A DNA stretch of 15,408 nucleotides from Brevundimonas sp. UBA2388 (GTDB taxonomy: Bacteria > Pseudomonadota > Alphaproteobacteria > Caulobacterales > Caulobacteraceae): assembly GCA_002343425.1 (NCBI GenBank), contig DDSO01000130.1, positions 31,579 through 46,986 on the forward strand, written 5' to 3'. A model generated the notes under the pieces. The model saw only the letters and a list, made by a program, of their open reading frames with translations, had not been told where the DNA came from and did not search any database. Of the stretch, positions 1 to 7,368 are shown in pieces; positions within the stretch are counted from its first letter, which is position 1; each line of letters begins with the position of its first letter. The position numbers and the translations under genes were made by a program.

Positions 1-196
1 CCGCTTCATGAGCGAGTGCCGGGCGCTGACCAATTTCGTCGGCAATGCGGTGGCGACGCTCGTGGTCGCCCGCTGGGAAGGCGAGCTGGATCGTGAGGCT
101 TTGCACGCCGCGCTGGGCTCAGCCCCCGCAAAACTCGCCGCGCCCCCCGACCCCGCCGCGGGTCCGGGCGACCGGGACGTCATAACGGCCGACTGA
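1..196 (+). CDS. dctA: DctA-family dicarboxylate/organic-acid:cation symporter, C-terminal end only
   Basis: Only the last 64 residues are in the window; the gene enters from the left, with its reading frame starting at base 2. The segment [20 protein letters not shown] followed by [10 protein letters not shown] matches the conserved last transmembrane region and tail of DctA, an inner-membrane symporter that takes up C4-dicarboxylates with protons or sodium (family knowledge; other members of the superfamily carry different organic acids or amino acids). The tail after WEGELD is Ala/Pro-rich and variable, as usual for the cytoplasmic end. The stop codon is at 194-196. The next gene begins only 31 bp later with no visible terminator, so co-transcription with the TonB receptor is plausible. 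The true substrate cannot be judged from this fragment. Confidence 0.85.
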   Translation, partial: RFMSECRALTNFVGNAVATLVVARWEGELDREALHAALGSAPAKLAAPPDPAAGPGDRDVITAD

Positions 197-213
197 AACG
201 GCCGATCGCATCA

Positions 214-220
214 GGGAGGA
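214..220 (+). promoter_or_regulatory. Ribosome binding site of the first TonB-dependent receptor
   Basis: GGGAGGA lies 7 nt before the ATG at 228. It is one of the two strongest Shine-Dalgarno sequences in the window and fixes the start of the receptor gene. Confidence 0.75.
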
Positions 221-227
221 AAAGACC

Positions 228-3200
228 ATGAGGACCATCCACAAGAGCGCTCTGCTGGGCAGCGCTGCGGCACTCACGCTACTGACGGCATCGGGGGCGT
301 GGGCACAGACCGCGCCGGCTCCGGGGGGCTCGGCCGCCGATCCCCAGACCGCCAGCGATCTCGACGACATTATTGTGGTTGGCTCCCAGATCCGGGGCGC
401 GGCCGTGAACACGGCTTTGCCAGTGACGGTCTTGGACGAGGAACAGATTCTCGCGACCGGCGCAGTGAACGGCGACGACCTGATGCGGTCGATCCCGCAG
501 ATGGGCGACGTCCTGTTCAGTGCGGCCAACAACCCCCAGACCTCGAACGCCGCGCGCGGCGACGTGAACTCGGTCAACCTGCGTTCGCTCGGCGTAGGCA
601 ATACCCTGGTGCTGCTGAACGGCCGCCGCATCGTCCAGCACCCGACCAGCCAGGGCACGTCCGATACCGGAACCGTGCCGGTGCTGAGCTACAATTCCAA
701 CGCCATACCGGTCTCCGGTCTGAGACGGGTGGAGGTGCTTCTCGACGGCGCCGCCGCCATCTACGGCGCGGATGCGGTCGCCGGGGTCGTCAATACCGTG
801 CTGCGCGACAATTTCGACGGCCTGCGGATGACCACCCAATACGGGGGGGCGGAGGGAACCCACCTGCGCGAGCTCAACCTCGGCCTGTTTGCTGGTCGCA
901 ATTTCGACCGCGGCAACATCTCGGCCTTCATCGACTATACCGACCGGACCGCGCTGAGGGCTGAGGACCAGGATTTCACCGCCACCGACAACTTGACGCC
1001 CTTGTTCGCTAACGAGCCGGACTTTGCTTCCAGCCTGACGCCGGACTTCCGCAATACCAGGGGAGCCTGGGCCAACCTGGCGGTGGTCAATGGGCCGGGT
1101 ACGATCCGTCGCGGGACCACGGCCCTGACAACCGCCGCCGGGGCGTTTTCCATCCGGCCGACGACCTTGGCCGGCTGTCTGGTCCCCAACGGCGATGTCT
1201 GTCTGGGTTCGGGCGCCCTGACCTTCAACGGGGCGCAGCGCAATCTGCGTTTCGACACCGGTCCGGGCACCACGGTCCTGCCGGATACCCAGCGCCTGAA
1301 CATCTTCTTCACCGGCCGTTACGAACTGAGCGACGACCTTACCGCCTTTGGTGAGATCGGCGTCTATACGGCTGACACGCACAGGGTCCAGCCGCCGGTC
1401 ATCAATCTGAATACCCTTGTGATTCCGGCTTCCAACTACTGGAATCCCTTCGGCCCGGTGACTTTCGCCGACGGCCGGCCCAACCCCAACCGCATCGCGG
1501 GCCTGACCAACGTTCCGGTGACCGGCCTGCCCGTGCGCCTGAACCAGTACCGTTTTGTCGACGCCGGCTATCAGGGTGTGGACGTCAGCAACTACCAGGC
1601 CCGACTGTTGGGTGGGCTGCGCGGCGAGTGGCGCGGCTTCGATTGGGAGTCGGCCCTGCTGTATTCCGAGGCTGAGGCGGTCGACGAGTCCGATGCTGTG
1701 AATACCACGGCGCTGCAGGCCTCCCTGGCCCTGTCGACCCCGGATGCCTACAACCCCTTTAACGGTGGATGCATCGATCAGCCCAGCTTCGGCGACTGCA
1801 CGCCCAGCTCCCAGGCGGCGATCGACGCCATCACCTTCCGGCTGCGACGTGAATCCCGTACCACCCTGACCCAGTTCGACTTCAAGGTCTCGCGTCCGGA
1901 TCTGTTGAGCCTTCCGGCGGGTGACGTCGGCATAGCCTTCGGGTTCGAAGCGCGCCGTGAGACCCAGAGCGACAATCGCGATGCCAACCTCGACGGGACC
2001 ATTCCCCACATCGACTCCGTCACCGGCGTGGTCTCGCTCAGCAATGTCATCGCCGTCAGTCAGAACCCCGATACCGAAGGAGACCGGACGGTCGCCTCGG
2101 CCTATGTCGAGTTCGCCATTCCGCTGGTTTCACCCGAGATGAACATCCCGCTGGTCCGGGCTCTGGATGTCCAGATCGCAGGCCGGGCGGAGCACTATTC
2201 GGACTTTGGCGATGTGGCCAAGCCCAAGATCGCGGTGTCCTGGGACATCTTTGACGGGCTGCGGCTGAGGGGCTCTTACTCGGAAGGCTTCCGCGCGCCG
2301 AACCTCGAACAGGTCAACACTGCGACCTACGGTCGCCTGACGACCAATCCGGACTATATCCGCTGCGAGGCGGACCTCAGAGCCGGGCGGATCGCAACAT
2401 TCGGGGCCTGCTCCCGGTCGATCGGGGCGTCCCTGCTGGTGTCGGGGAATCCGGACCTGGAACCGGAGGAGAGCACCAACTCCTCCTATGGCGTTGTGTT
2501 CGAGCCCCAATTCCTGCCGGAGATGCTGGGCGATCTCACCTTCACCATCGACCGTTGGCACATTCAGCAGGAGAAGATCGTCGGTCTGTTCGGCGGCAGG
2601 AACGCCGTGGTCCAGGATTATCTGGATCGCGTCCAGGGCGGGGCCAACCCCCTGGTCACGCGCGCGCCGGTCAATGCAGATGACCTTGCCCTGTTCGCCG
2701 GCACGGGAATCACGCCCGTCGGTGTCATCACCTCGATCAGCGACCGGTTCGTCAACCTTCTCCCCCAGGATGTGGAGGGCATGGATTTCGGGCTGATTTG
2801 GCGCCTGCGCGACACGCCACTCGGGGATTTCCGGCTGAACCTGAACGCCGCCAAGCTGATCTCCTTCGGACGGGACCCAGGTCCGGCGGTCGACGCCCTT
2901 TATGCGGCCCGGGAGGCCGGGATCATCAATGCTGCTACCCCCCTGCCCGAGACCAGCGATCTGCTGGCCCAGAACGGCCGGCCGGAGTGGCGCGTCTCGG
3001 GCTCATTGACCTGGTCCCAGGGGCCCTGGCAGGTCGGCGCCTTCACCCAATACATCAGCGCCGTGGACGACACCGATCTGCTGTCCGCGACCGGAACCCC
3101 GTGGGAGGTGGACAGCCAGATCACCGGCAACCTCTATTTCCAGTATGAGTGGGAAGACACCTTCGACTGGGCGTCCGACACGCGCATTCGCATCGGGGCC

Positions 3201-3308
3201 CGGAACATCACCGACGAGGCGCCGCCGCTGTCCTCGACCGGCTACCTTGGTTCGCTCTATCGTCCCTATGGCCGTTACTGGTACGCGACCGTCACCAAGA
3301 CGTTCTGA
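228..3308 (+). CDS. TonB-dependent outer-membrane receptor, large type (1026 aa)
   Basis: A 22-stranded outer-membrane barrel of this family imports a bulky substrate using energy passed from TonB-ExbBD. The protein starts with a signal peptide (residues 1-26, cleavage after AWA before Gln27). A TonB-box-like LDDIIVVGS follows at about 45-53. The plug domain includes NTALPVTVLDEEQI, LRSLGVGNTLVLLNGRR and VEVLLDGAAAIYGADAVAGV. The rest is barrel, with SEGFRAPNLEQ in the middle and the typical RIGARNITDEAPPL and terminal Phe at the C-terminus. Three Cys pairs lie in predicted extracellular loops (GCLVPNGDVC, GCIDQPSFGDC, RCEADLRAGRIATFGAC), which may be loop disulfides. It is longer than siderophore receptors (about 700-750 aa), a size often seen in Caulobacter/Xanthomonas receptors for organic nutrients. 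It is followed by ester hydrolases and a sugar kinase, so an organic ligand is more likely than iron; this is inference from context. Confidence 0.95.
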   Translation: MRTIHKSALLGSAAALTLLTASGAWAQTAPAPGGSAADPQTASDLDDIIVVGSQIRGAAVNTALPVTVLDEEQILATGAVNGDDLMRSIPQMGDVLFSAANNPQTSNAARGDVNSVNLRSLGVGNTLVLLNGRRIVQHPTSQGTSDTGTVPVLSYNSNAIPVSGLRRVEVLLDGAAAIYGADAVAGVVNTVLRDNFDGLRMTTQYGGAEGTHLRELNLGLFAGRNFDRGNISAFIDYTDRTALRAEDQDFTATDNLTPLFANEPDFASSLTPDFRNTRGAWANLAVVNGPGTIRRGTTALTTAAGAFSIRPTTLAGCLVPNGDVCLGSGALTFNGAQRNLRFDTGPGTTVLPDTQRLNIFFTGRYELSDDLTAFGEIGVYTADTHRVQPPVINLNTLVIPASNYWNPFGPVTFADGRPNPNRIAGLTNVPVTGLPVRLNQYRFVDAGYQGVDVSNYQARLLGGLRGEWRGFDWESALLYSEAEAVDESDAVNTTALQASLALSTPDAYNPFNGGCIDQPSFGDCTPSSQAAIDAITFRLRRESRTTLTQFDFKVSRPDLLSLPAGDVGIAFGFEARRETQSDNRDANLDGTIPHIDSVTGVVSLSNVIAVSQNPDTEGDRTVASAYVEFAIPLVSPEMNIPLVRALDVQIAGRAEHYSDFGDVAKPKIAVSWDIFDGLRLRGSYSEGFRAPNLEQVNTATYGRLTTNPDYIRCEADLRAGRIATFGACSRSIGASLLVSGNPDLEPEESTNSSYGVVFEPQFLPEMLGDLTFTIDRWHIQQEKIVGLFGGRNAVVQDYLDRVQGGANPLVTRAPVNADDLALFAGTGITPVGVITSISDRFVNLLPQDVEGMDFGLIWRLRDTPLGDFRLNLNAAKLISFGRDPGPAVDALYAAREAGIINAATPLPETSDLLAQNGRPEWRVSGSLTWSQGPWQVGAFTQYISAVDDTDLLSATGTPWEVDSQITGNLYFQYEWEDTFDWASDTRIRIGARNITDEAPPLSSTGYLGSLYRPYGRYWYATVTKTF

Positions 3309-3316
3309 GACCGCGG

Positions 3317-3344
3317 TCGGCGCTGACCGCTATGTCAGCGCCGA
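3317..3344 (+). other. Perfect inverted repeat between receptor and hydrolase genes
   Basis: TCGGCGCTGAC (3317-3327) and GTCAGCGCCGA (3334-3344) form an 11-bp perfect stem with a 6-nt loop, beginning 9 bp after the receptor stop. No T-tract follows, so it is not a canonical intrinsic terminator. Such a hairpin could protect the receptor mRNA from 3' decay or lower expression of the downstream genes. It ends 24 bp before the next start codon, leaving the AGAGG ribosome site free. The structure is seen in the sequence; the role is inferred. Confidence 0.6.
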
Positions 3345-3368
3345 TCCAGTCCCGCAGAAGAGGCAGAG

Positions 3369-4649
3369 ATGAGGATGCTGGCGGCTTTGGCGCTCGGTAT
3401 GGTCGGTTTTCTAGCGCCTCAAGGGGTGCGGGCCGATCCCTCGGAGCCGCGGCGGATCGACTGCCCGGCGTCCGCCGGGCAGCGGACCCGATGTGTCTCG
3501 GGCCAGGACGCCAATGGCGCCTGGTACGTCGCGGCCATTCCTGCCAACTGGAACCGTCGTCTGATCGTCCACGCCCATGGTGGGCCGCGGCTGGGGGCGC
3601 CCGAGGCCACCGATCCGCTGGAGGATCTGGACCGGTTTTCGGTCATGGTGCGCCATGGCTACGCCTGGATCGGGTCCAGCTACCGCCGGGGCGGCTACGG
3701 CGTCCGTATGGCGGCCGAGGATACCGACAACAGCCGGCAGGTCTTCTGGTCCCTGTACGGCCGCCCTGAGCGCACCCTGCTGCATGGCCAGTCCTGGGGC
3801 GGCAATGTCGCCGCCAAGGCCTCGGAACTCTACGCCGGGAGCGCGGACACAGGCTGGAACTACGACGGGGTCCTGATCACCAACGGCGTCGTTTCCGGCG
3901 GCACGCGCGCCTATGGGTTCCGGGCAGATCTTCGGGCCGTCTATCAGTACTATTGCGCCAACCACCCCGCTCCGGACGAGCCGGCCTATCCCTTGTGGCA
4001 GGGCCTCCCCCTCGGCAACCGGATGACCCGGGCGGAACTGCGGCGACGGATCGAGACCTGCACCGGCGTCGACCGCCCTGCCAACCGCCGAACACCGGAT
4101 CAGGCAGCACGGCTGCGGGACATTCTGGCCGTGACCGGCATCGCCGAAGCGCAGCTGGTCAGCCACATGAACTGGGCGACTTTTCTGTTTCAGGACATGG
4201 TGCTGCTGCGGCTCGAAGGGCGGAACCCGTTCGACAACAGCACGACGGTCTATAGCGGATCGATGGACGATGCGGCGCTGAACGCGGGCGTCCAGCGCTT
4301 CGAGGCGGACCCGCAGGGTGTAGCGTTGTTGGCGCACGACGCGGACCTGACGGGACAGATCGCCCGCCCGACCCTGACGGTCCACGCCCTGCACGATCCG
4401 ACCGTGAGCGCCGACCTCGAAGCCTTGTACGCCGCGACCGTCTCTGCGGCCGGCCGTTCAGAGTGGTTGGTGCAGGCGTTCACGGATGAGTCGGAACACA
4501 GCAAGCTGTCAGACGCGACCTATATGACGGCCCTGGACGCGCTGGAGAGCTGGATCGACCGTGGCGTCCCGCCAGACCCTGCCGGCCTCCAATCTCGATG
4601 CCAGGTGCTCTGGTCGAGGCAGGGCCCCTGTCTGTTTGTCGGGCCCTGA
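3369..4649 (+). CDS. Exported alpha/beta hydrolase (serine esterase-like)
   Basis: This 426-aa protein has a signal peptide (residues 1-22, MRMLAALALG...GVRA, cleavage before Asp23), so it should act in the periplasm or be secreted. The alpha/beta-hydrolase fold is shown by LIVHAHGGPR (about 65-74, oxyanion region), the nucleophile elbow G-Q-S-W-G with Ser142, a likely acid at Asp343 in HALHDPTV, and a likely catalytic His377 in DESEHSKLS. Six cysteines fall in close pairs (32/42, 196/231, 411/421), consistent with disulfides in an exported enzyme. I do not recognise the exact subfamily, so esterase, lipase-like enzyme or peptidase are all possible; esterase is favoured because a carboxylesterase follows. 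The start at 3369 has AGAGG 6 nt upstream; ATG at 3375 is a minor alternative. It lies 60 bp after the receptor and probably shares its transcript. Confidence 0.85.
   Translation: MRMLAALALGMVGFLAPQGVRADPSEPRRIDCPASAGQRTRCVSGQDANGAWYVAAIPANWNRRLIVHAHGGPRLGAPEATDPLEDLDRFSVMVRHGYAWIGSSYRRGGYGVRMAAEDTDNSRQVFWSLYGRPERTLLHGQSWGGNVAAKASELYAGSADTGWNYDGVLITNGVVSGGTRAYGFRADLRAVYQYYCANHPAPDEPAYPLWQGLPLGNRMTRAELRRRIETCTGVDRPANRRTPDQAARLRDILAVTGIAEAQLVSHMNWATFLFQDMVLLRLEGRNPFDNSTTVYSGSMDDAALNAGVQRFEADPQGVALLAHDADLTGQIARPTLTVHALHDPTVSADLEALYAATVSAAGRSEWLVQAFTDESEHSKLSDATYMTALDALESWIDRGVPPDPAGLQSRCQVLWSRQGPCLFVGP
4620..4648 (+). other. Inverted repeat overlapping the hydrolase stop codon
   Basis: CAGGGCCC (4620-4627) and GGGCCCTG (4641-4648) make an 8-bp perfect stem with a 13-nt loop, covering the last codons and the first two bases of the stop. 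No T-run follows. A second, imperfect GC stem lies at 4664-4686 (GGGC-GGA with TCC-gc-GCCC). Together they may stabilise or partly end the upstream message before the 185-bp gap, but this could also be chance in GC-rich DNA. Nothing else recognisable was found between 4650 and 4792. Confidence 0.35.
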
Positions 4650-4834
4650 CCGTGGGAGGAGGCGGGCGGACCGAGCATCCGCGCCCCGGGCAGGACGCCA
4701 CATAAGACACAGGCCGCAGTGGTCGCGCAGCGCGCCATTGGGTCGGACGGGGCTGCGGATCGGCCAATGAAAACGGCCTGCCAGCAAATCACATGGCCTT
4801 CTGCATGACGTCCGCCTGGTCCAATGTGTATTCC

Positions 4835-6340
4835 ATGTCGAATACCTCCGATGCCGTGATAGCGAACACTTCCAGTGGCCCGGTGCGAGGTCGAGCGATC
4901 GATGGTGTCGCTCGGTATCTGGGCATTCCTTATGCCGCGCCTCCAGTTGGAGATCTGAGATTCTTGGCGCCTCAGCCGCACGCCATCTGGGACGAACCCC
5001 GGGAAGCGTCCGCGTTCGGTCCAACGGCGCCCTATCAGCTGCGGGACTTCCCCATCCTCGACCTGACGCCGCTGGTCGGAACCGGGTGGGTCAAGGGTGA
5101 TGAATACCTCAACCTGAACATCTGGACGCCGGAGGGGTCGGATCAGGCCGGCCTGCCGGTCATGGTGTTCATCCATGGCGGGGCCTGGGTCGGCGGCGCG
5201 GGATCGGCGCCAACGCAGGACGGCACTCGCTTCGCCCAAAACGGCGTCGTGTGCGTGACGATCAATTATCGGCTGGGGATAGAGGGCTTCCTGCCTATCC
5301 CCGGCATTCCCACCAATCTCGGCCTGCGCGACATGATCGCAGCGCTGGAGTGGGTGCGCGACAACATCGCGGGCTTCGGCGGCGACCCCGCAAATGTGAC
5401 GGTCTTCGGCGAATCCGCGGGCGCTATGTCGATCGCCGATCTGGTGGTTTCCCCTCTGGCGCGCGGCCTGTTCCGACGCGCGATCGTGCAAAGCGGCCAC
5501 GGATCAATGGTCCGATCGGTCAGGACGATGAGAAAGGTCGTGCAACGGCTGGCGAAGCTTCTGGGTGTCTCCGCCGACGCAGCGGGATTTCGCTCGGCGA
5601 GCGTTCAGGCCGGGCTTGATGCGCAGGATGTCGTGCAGGCCCCGACCTCAGGCCTCGATATGCGCGGCGAGAACGGCCGCGACCCGGCTTACGGGTTGAG
5701 CAAATTCCTGCCGGTGCATGGTGATGACGTGATCCCGGTCCCACCGCTGCAGGCCCTGGCGAAGGGTGCGGGCGCGGAGGTCGATCTTCTGATCGGGACC
5801 AACGCCGAGGAGATGAACCTGTATTTCGTGCCGACCGGGGTGAAGGCCAAGTTGGGGCGGCTGTTGGCCTGGTTCATGCTCAGCCGGACCGAGCGGGGCG
5901 CGCTGGGCATTCTGCAACGCTATGGATTGGGGCGACGCGGCGTCCCGGGGGGCGAGACTCTGACCCGGGTTCTCAACGACCTAGTGTTCCGCTGGCCGGC
6001 GCGGGCCTATGCCCAGGCGCACCAGGGCCGCACCCACTTCTATGAGATGGACTGGCGCTCGCCTGCGCTGGGCGGAGAACTTGGCGCCTGTCACGCCGTG
6101 GAGGTGCCGTTCGTGTTCAACACCCTGGATGCCGCCACGGGACCGACCGGCTTGCTTGGCCAGACTCCGCCGCCCCAGGCTTTGGCCGACAGTATTCAGA
6201 AGGTCTGGATCGACTTCGCTCGCGACGGCTCTGCGCCCTGGCCCGAGTACGACGCCCGGTCGCGCCAAGTCTACCAACTGGCCAAGGGTCACGCCGAGAC
6301 GGACACGGACTTCCCGATCGCTGCGACCTGGCGCGAATGA
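4835..6340 (+). CDS. Type-B carboxylesterase (carboxylesterase/cholinesterase family)
   Basis: The protein is 501 aa from this start, the normal size of bacterial type-B carboxylesterases such as pnbA, which hydrolyse carboxylic esters to acid plus alcohol. Counted from an upstream ATG at 4793, the triad is Ser208 in FGESAGA, Glu340 in GTNAEEMN and His434 in GACHAVEVPFVF, with the oxyanion motif HGGAWVGG at 128-135. Family hallmarks RYLGIPYAAPPVG, EYLNLNIWTP and NIAGFGGDPANVTVFGESAG are present. No signal peptide is visible from any start, so it is probably cytoplasmic. Start choice is uncertain: ATGs at 4793, 4805 and 4835 all lack a clear ribosome site. I chose 4835 because its N-terminus (MSNTSDAVIANTSSGPVRG) resembles family members, whereas the extra 14 residues from 4793 look unrelated. 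Its end overlaps the ROK kinase start by 4 nt, implying coupled expression. The ester substrate is unknown. Confidence 0.92.
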   Translation: MSNTSDAVIANTSSGPVRGRAIDGVARYLGIPYAAPPVGDLRFLAPQPHAIWDEPREASAFGPTAPYQLRDFPILDLTPLVGTGWVKGDEYLNLNIWTPEGSDQAGLPVMVFIHGGAWVGGAGSAPTQDGTRFAQNGVVCVTINYRLGIEGFLPIPGIPTNLGLRDMIAALEWVRDNIAGFGGDPANVTVFGESAGAMSIADLVVSPLARGLFRRAIVQSGHGSMVRSVRTMRKVVQRLAKLLGVSADAAGFRSASVQAGLDAQDVVQAPTSGLDMRGENGRDPAYGLSKFLPVHGDDVIPVPPLQALAKGAGAEVDLLIGTNAEEMNLYFVPTGVKAKLGRLLAWFMLSRTERGALGILQRYGLGRRGVPGGETLTRVLNDLVFRWPARAYAQAHQGRTHFYEMDWRSPALGGELGACHAVEVPFVFNTLDAATGPTGLLGQTPPPQALADSIQKVWIDFARDGSAPWPEYDARSRQVYQLAKGHAETDTDFPIAATWRE

Positions 6341-7257
6341 ACCGTTCGGCCAAGTCCGCGCCGCCAAAGGTCGGCATCGAACTGGGCGGGACGAAATGCG
6401 TCATGATGCTGGGGACTGGTCCGGACGACATCCACGCCGAGGCCCGGATCGAAACCCTTGGTCCGCGCCAGACGATGGACGCCATTGACGACCTGCTCCG
6501 CCAATGGTGGGACCGGCATGGATTTGAGGCGGTTGGCGTCGCGAGCTTCGGGCCGTTGGACCTCGATCCGCGATCGCCGACCCACGGCTGTGTTGTCAAC
6601 ACGCCCAAGCCCGGCTGGAGTGGGTTCGACATCCTGCGGCCACTCCGTTCCTGGGCCGTGCCGGTCGGGTTTGACACGGACGTCAACGGCTCGGCCCTCG
6701 CCGAAGGGCGCTGGGGCGCAGCCCGGGGGCTCGCGTCGTTCGCCTATGTCACTGTGGGGACCGGCATCGGCGTGGGCTCGATTGTTGACGGACGATCGGT
6801 GCGCGGCCTGGGTCACTCCGAAGCGGGGCACCTTCGCATTCCGAGGCCCCCCGGATCGACCTTCGCGGGTGTCTGCCCGTTTCATGGCGATTGCGTGGAA
6901 GGCCTCGCGTCGGGCCCCGCAGTCTTGGCGCATGCCGGTGTGCCCGCCGAGCAACTTTCCGCGGCGGACGCGGCCTGGGATGTGGTGGTGGCGGCCCTGG
7001 CCGCCCTTTGTCATAATCTGGTGCTGACCACCGCTCCCGAACGAATCCTGCTGGGCGGTGGCCTGGGTATGGGCCAGCCCCATCTTCTGCCGCGCATTCG
7101 CGCCGCCCTGTTGGCGAGCCTCAACGGCTACGGCGTCGCCGACCGGATCGCAGCGGTCATCGACGACTTCATCGTTCAGCCGGGCCTGGGCCATCGCGCA
7201 GGTCCGTTGGGCGCTTTGGCGCTGGCCATCAACGCGCGGGAAGCGGCATCGCGCTAA
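6337..7257 (+). CDS. ROK-family sugar kinase, probable fructokinase
   Basis: A 306-aa cytoplasmic kinase of the ROK family, which phosphorylates hexoses with ATP. The N-terminal phosphate loop is IELGGTK (14-20). DTDVNGSALAEG (113-124) holds the likely catalytic base Asp115, and TVGTGIGVG (139-147) is the sugar/nucleotide hinge. The zinc site appears as His165 (EAGHLRI) with Cys180, His183 and Cys186 in GVCPFHGDCVEGLASGPA. The CPFHGDC form is typical of ROK fructokinases (YdhR/ScrK-like) rather than NagK or glucokinases, hence the call; mannose or another hexose remains possible. The ATG overlaps the esterase stop (ATGA), so translation is coupled to the esterase. A fructokinase would feed fructose made by the mannitol dehydrogenase-family enzyme at 13849 into fructose-6-phosphate (inference). 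Confidence 0.9.
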   Translation: MNRSAKSAPPKVGIELGGTKCVMMLGTGPDDIHAEARIETLGPRQTMDAIDDLLRQWWDRHGFEAVGVASFGPLDLDPRSPTHGCVVNTPKPGWSGFDILRPLRSWAVPVGFDTDVNGSALAEGRWGAARGLASFAYVTVGTGIGVGSIVDGRSVRGLGHSEAGHLRIPRPPGSTFAGVCPFHGDCVEGLASGPAVLAHAGVPAEQLSAADAAWDVVVAALAALCHNLVLTTAPERILLGGGLGMGQPHLLPRIRAALLASLNGYGVADRIAAVIDDFIVQPGLGHRAGPLGALALAINAREAASR

Positions 7258-7285
7258 GTCTGGCTGCGGATCGGCATACTCGCCG

Positions 7286-7300
7286 ACCTTTCAGATAGGT
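7286..7300. promoter_or_regulatory. Predicted palindromic operator upstream of the second TonB receptor
   Basis: ACCTTTCAGATAGGT reads ACCT-n-TC-n-GA-n-AGGT, a perfect odd-centred palindrome at all conserved positions. It lies in the 111-bp gap between the ROK kinase and the second receptor, 69 bp before the receptor ATG. Two near-identical copies sit upstream of the AraC gene at 10918 and 10941. Dimeric repressors of the GntR/FadR type bind such short palindromes, whereas AraC proteins usually bind direct repeats. The GntR protein encoded at 11806 is therefore the favoured binder; this is inference. No clear -35/-10 pair could be assigned. Confidence 0.65.
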
Positions 7301-7368
7301 CTCGACGGGCGCACGTTCATCCCAACGACCGGAGCAGATCCGGCGCTTCAAGGGCGGAGACAACCACA

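Noticed and set aside
279..2009. Long minus-strand open frame (576 codons) opposite the first receptor gene
   Set aside because: It is antisense to a clear TonB receptor in GC-rich DNA, where the opposite strand stays open by codon bias; its translation is low-complexity and shows no domain.
4505..4519. AGCTGTCAGACGCGA, resembling the operator's left half
   Set aside because: It is coding sequence in the hydrolase gene and the right arm does not match.
4736..4750. Possible operator-like TCGGA core in the gap before the carboxylesterase
   Set aside because: Only the TC-n-GA core and part of one arm fit ACCTnTCnGAnAGGT; there is no symmetry.
4793..4834. Extended N-terminus of the carboxylesterase (starts at 4793 or 4805)
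   Set aside because: The extra residues are neither a signal peptide nor like family N-termini. None of the starts has a clear ribosome site, so the choice of 4835 stays tentative.
4520..5500. Minus-strand open frame spanning the gap between hydrolase and carboxylesterase
   Set aside because: It crosses two well-supported + strand genes, has an Arg/His/Gly-rich translation without motifs and no ribosome site.
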